From assembly GCF_025639805.1 (NCBI RefSeq), contig NZ_CP106735.1, positions 3,505,501 through 3,569,500 of the forward strand: a stretch of 64,000 nt of DNA. The letters run 5' to 3'. The notes under the pieces were generated by a model. It saw only the letters and a list, made by a program, of their open reading frames with translations, did no database searches and was not told the origin of the DNA. Numbering within the stretch: position 1 is the first letter of the stretch; each line of letters opens with the position of its first letter. Below, piece by piece: positions 62,538 to 64,000 of the stretch. This DNA is from Reichenbachiella carrageenanivorans. Lineage in GTDB: Bacteria; Bacteroidota; Bacteroidia; Cytophagales; Cyclobacteriaceae. Both the position numbers and the translations under genes were made by a program.

Positions 62538-63620
62538 TTAGAAATCCAACTGATTTATCTCATCTACTAGCATTTCTATTTGCTCTTTTGAGTGAGTTGG
62601 GAAGGAAGCTATTCTGATTTGCTTGTTTTTGAATTCTCCATACCCATTGCCAATATGAAGGCCTTTAGCTGCTAACCCTGCAATCAATTTTTCAGAACCG
62701 CCTTCTACATTCGCTACTCCGACAGTTTGCGATCTGAATTTTTTATCGGCTACGAATGCACTCAGCTTCGGGTGAGATTCAAATAAGTTATATAGCAATG
62801 CACTCTTATATGCCGCTTCTTGCCTGATTTGACCTATGCCTTTTGTGTTCATGTCTTGTACTACTTTACCTAGTAGGTAGATGTTGAGCACATTAGGGGT
62901 GCAAGTGGTCTGATGCTTTTGAGCCATTTTGGCAATTTTCAAAAGACTGTTGTATGATTCATGGTATTGATTGTTGGCTTTCATGGCTTCAGCCTTTTCC
63001 AAACATCTGTCGTTGAATGTCCATACGCCTAGACCAGCAGGAAGGCCAAAAGATTTTTGTACAGAAAAATACAAGCTGTCTAGCTGGTTGAAATCGAATG
63101 CAGGTACTGGCAACGAACTCACTGCATCTATAGCAAGAAGAGGGGTGGGGTATTTAGACCTCAATAGATTGATGTCTTCCACAGGCATAGCAGCACCTGT
63201 ACTTGTCTCATTTTGAGCCAATCCGATTAATTCTATATCTTCATCCATGACTACGCTGGACAAGTCATGGTGAGTGCCAGCTTCTACTTCGCGAGATTCG
63301 GCATTTTTGCCATGAGCAGCTACTGCACTATGGAATTTTTTAGAAAAGTCTCCATTCACAAAATGTAGCGATCGGTTGGCAATCAGATTTTCACTCATGC
63401 GATCCCAGATTTCTGTAGCAGAAGAAGTAAACCCGATAGTGAAATTGTCTGGAAGCTGGAGTAGTTCGGTAAGTGCTTCAGTAGTTTCCTGATGCATTTT
63501 CACATAGCTCTTGCTTCGATGGCTGATCGACGGAATATTTTCGTTTAGCGCATTTTTGATGTGCTGCTCAGCTGTGAAATATAAGCCAGAAGGCCCAGGA
63601 GTGAAGAAGATGTTTTTCAT
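62538..63620 (-). CDS. serC: Phosphoserine aminotransferase-like class V aminotransferase
   Basis: A 360-residue PLP enzyme. It begins FFTPGPSGLYFTAEQHI, has the substrate contact SHRSK, and the PLP-lysine segment LDSLYFSVQKSFGLPAGLGVW. The end (GNGYGEFKNKQIRIASFPTHSKEQIEMLVDEI) is typical of SerC-like proteins. It converts phosphohydroxypyruvate and glutamate to phosphoserine. The tail of a serA-like gene just upstream on the same strand supports a serine-synthesis pair. It differs enough from proteobacterial SerC to keep some caution. Confidence 0.88.
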   Translation of the reverse strand: MKNIFFTPGPSGLYFTAEQHIKNALNENIPSISHRSKSYVKMHQETTEALTELLQLPDNFTIGFTSSATEIWDRMSENLIANRSLHFVNGDFSKKFHSAVAAHGKNAESREVEAGTHHDLSSVVMDEDIELIGLAQNETSTGAAMPVEDINLLRSKYPTPLLAIDAVSSLPVPAFDFNQLDSLYFSVQKSFGLPAGLGVWTFNDRCLEKAEAMKANNQYHESYNSLLKIAKMAQKHQTTCTPNVLNIYLLGKVVQDMNTKGIGQIRQEAAYKSALLYNLFESHPKLSAFVADKKFRSQTVGVANVEGGSEKLIAGLAAKGLHIGNGYGEFKNKQIRIASFPTHSKEQIEMLVDEINQLDF

Positions 63621-63934
63621 TATGATATCGATATAAAAAAAGGAAAGATAAAGGCGTATTTACCTGTCGTAATCCAATGCAAAATGAATACTTTTGCTGG
63701 ACAAATCTCTGGGTTTTTGAATGTTTATTAAACTAACAGTATAAAAATGACCGAGTGATTTCTGTGGCTAGAGCAGGCCTCATTCCGGTTTCTGATCGGA
63801 ACTCTTCGGAGATAACAGAGGAAGGTCGAATCATTTGAATAGCTCAAATCCTTACATTTATGGGTTTAATTTAAACCTTAAACTCAGAGATTTTATAAAA
63901 AGTCTCCTACTTTGGTAGGAGACTTTTTTCGTTT
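63621..63934. other. serA-serC intergenic region with hairpins
   Basis: About 310 bp. On the + strand it holds TTCCG...CGGAA (63783-63787 with 63797-63801), a UUCG-type mini-hairpin CTC-TTCG-GAG (63802-63811), and a strong terminator at 63897-63929. It may encode a small structured RNA or hold the serC leader; no known RNA family is recognised. Confidence 0.3.
63897..63929. terminator. Bidirectional terminator after serA
   Basis: AGTCTCCTAC (63901-63910) and GTAGGAGACT (63915-63924), extended by A and T runs; it lies 6 bp beyond the serA stop codon. Confidence 0.82.
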
Positions 63935-64000
63935 CTAATACAGTACACGGAAGCGGATAGTGCCTTCTATTTTCTTAAGGTCTGCTATAGCTTCTTTGCT
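63935..64000 (-). CDS. serA: C-terminal end of D-3-phosphoglycerate dehydrogenase (partial)
   Basis: Only the last 21 codons are in the window. The frame reads SKEAIADLKKIEGTIRFRVLY and stops with TAG at 63937-63935. The ending 'L-x-IEGTIR-RVLY' is the C-terminus of the ACT domain of 3-phosphoglycerate dehydrogenase, first enzyme of serine synthesis. The serC-like gene next on this strand supports it. The call rests on a short segment. Confidence 0.7.
   Translation of the reverse strand, partial: SKEAIADLKKIEGTIRFRVLY

Overview
The window looks like part of the chromosome of a marine or aerobic member of the Bacteroidota, probably Cytophagales. The evidence is a SusC/SusD pair, a secreted protein with a type IX secretion (Por) sorting tail, a DUF5683 protein beside parAB, LytTR and receiver-Crp regulators, and many TAnnTTTG promoter boxes (one, at 59559-59588, is an exact TTG-N19-TAnnTTTG). 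The genus cannot be fixed from the sequence alone; a Reichenbachiella-like organism is a guess.

Layout. 1-5922: a microaerobic respiration block. hemN (cut by the window edge), ccoS and ccoI read leftward; a PAS histidine kinase and a receiver-Crp/Fnr fusion read rightward. Two perfect TGAT-N4-ATCA palindromes sit in front of hemN and of the kinase. 6041-12512: an integron-like array of five one-way gene cassettes, each closed by an attC-like folded site. The cargo is a lipoprotein, a putative zinc protein, an exported protein, a secreted beta-lactamase-fold hydrolase and a HigBA toxin-antitoxin pair. No integrase gene is present in the window. An IS110-family element sits exactly at the crossover point of the third site. 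12743-26399: metalloprotease, BACON-like lipoprotein, acyl-CoA oxidase-like enzyme, Bcp peroxiredoxin, DUF2490 and DUF4202 proteins, SlyD-like isomerase, a membrane channel-like protein, a lamin-tail/T9SS protein, and a phosphotransferase with a frameshifted acyl-CoA dehydrogenase. 26799-34747: dapD, a hydrolase, a GAF/PAS kinase with a NarL-type regulator, xseAB, and a LytS/LytTR pair. 35003-45095: an amino-sugar locus made of SusC/SusD, a NagB-PIG-L fusion, a NagX-like membrane acyltransferase, an N-acetylglucosamine kinase and a ROK kinase. 45105-49450: a large PAS kinase and an ECF sigma / membrane protein / Spy-like operon. 49650-64000: housekeeping genes (pyrG, yidC, parAB, dapB, lepB, ung, apaG), small regulators, a UspA protein, and serC with the tail of serA.

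The most unusual part is the cassette array. In all five cassettes the first 8-10 bases (GTTA...) are perfectly complementary to the bases just before the cassette's own attC-like site (...TAAC). The arms of the sites pair except for an extrahelical base on one strand. Most remaining mismatches become G-T wobbles only if the bottom strand folds, as in true integron attC sites. The inserted IS110 element carries a structured upstream region resembling a bridge RNA, with a loop containing the sequence of its insertion site. The second notable region is the two-gene kinase/receiver-Crp module beside ccoIS-hemN, which looks like a condensed FixL-FixJ-FixK cascade.
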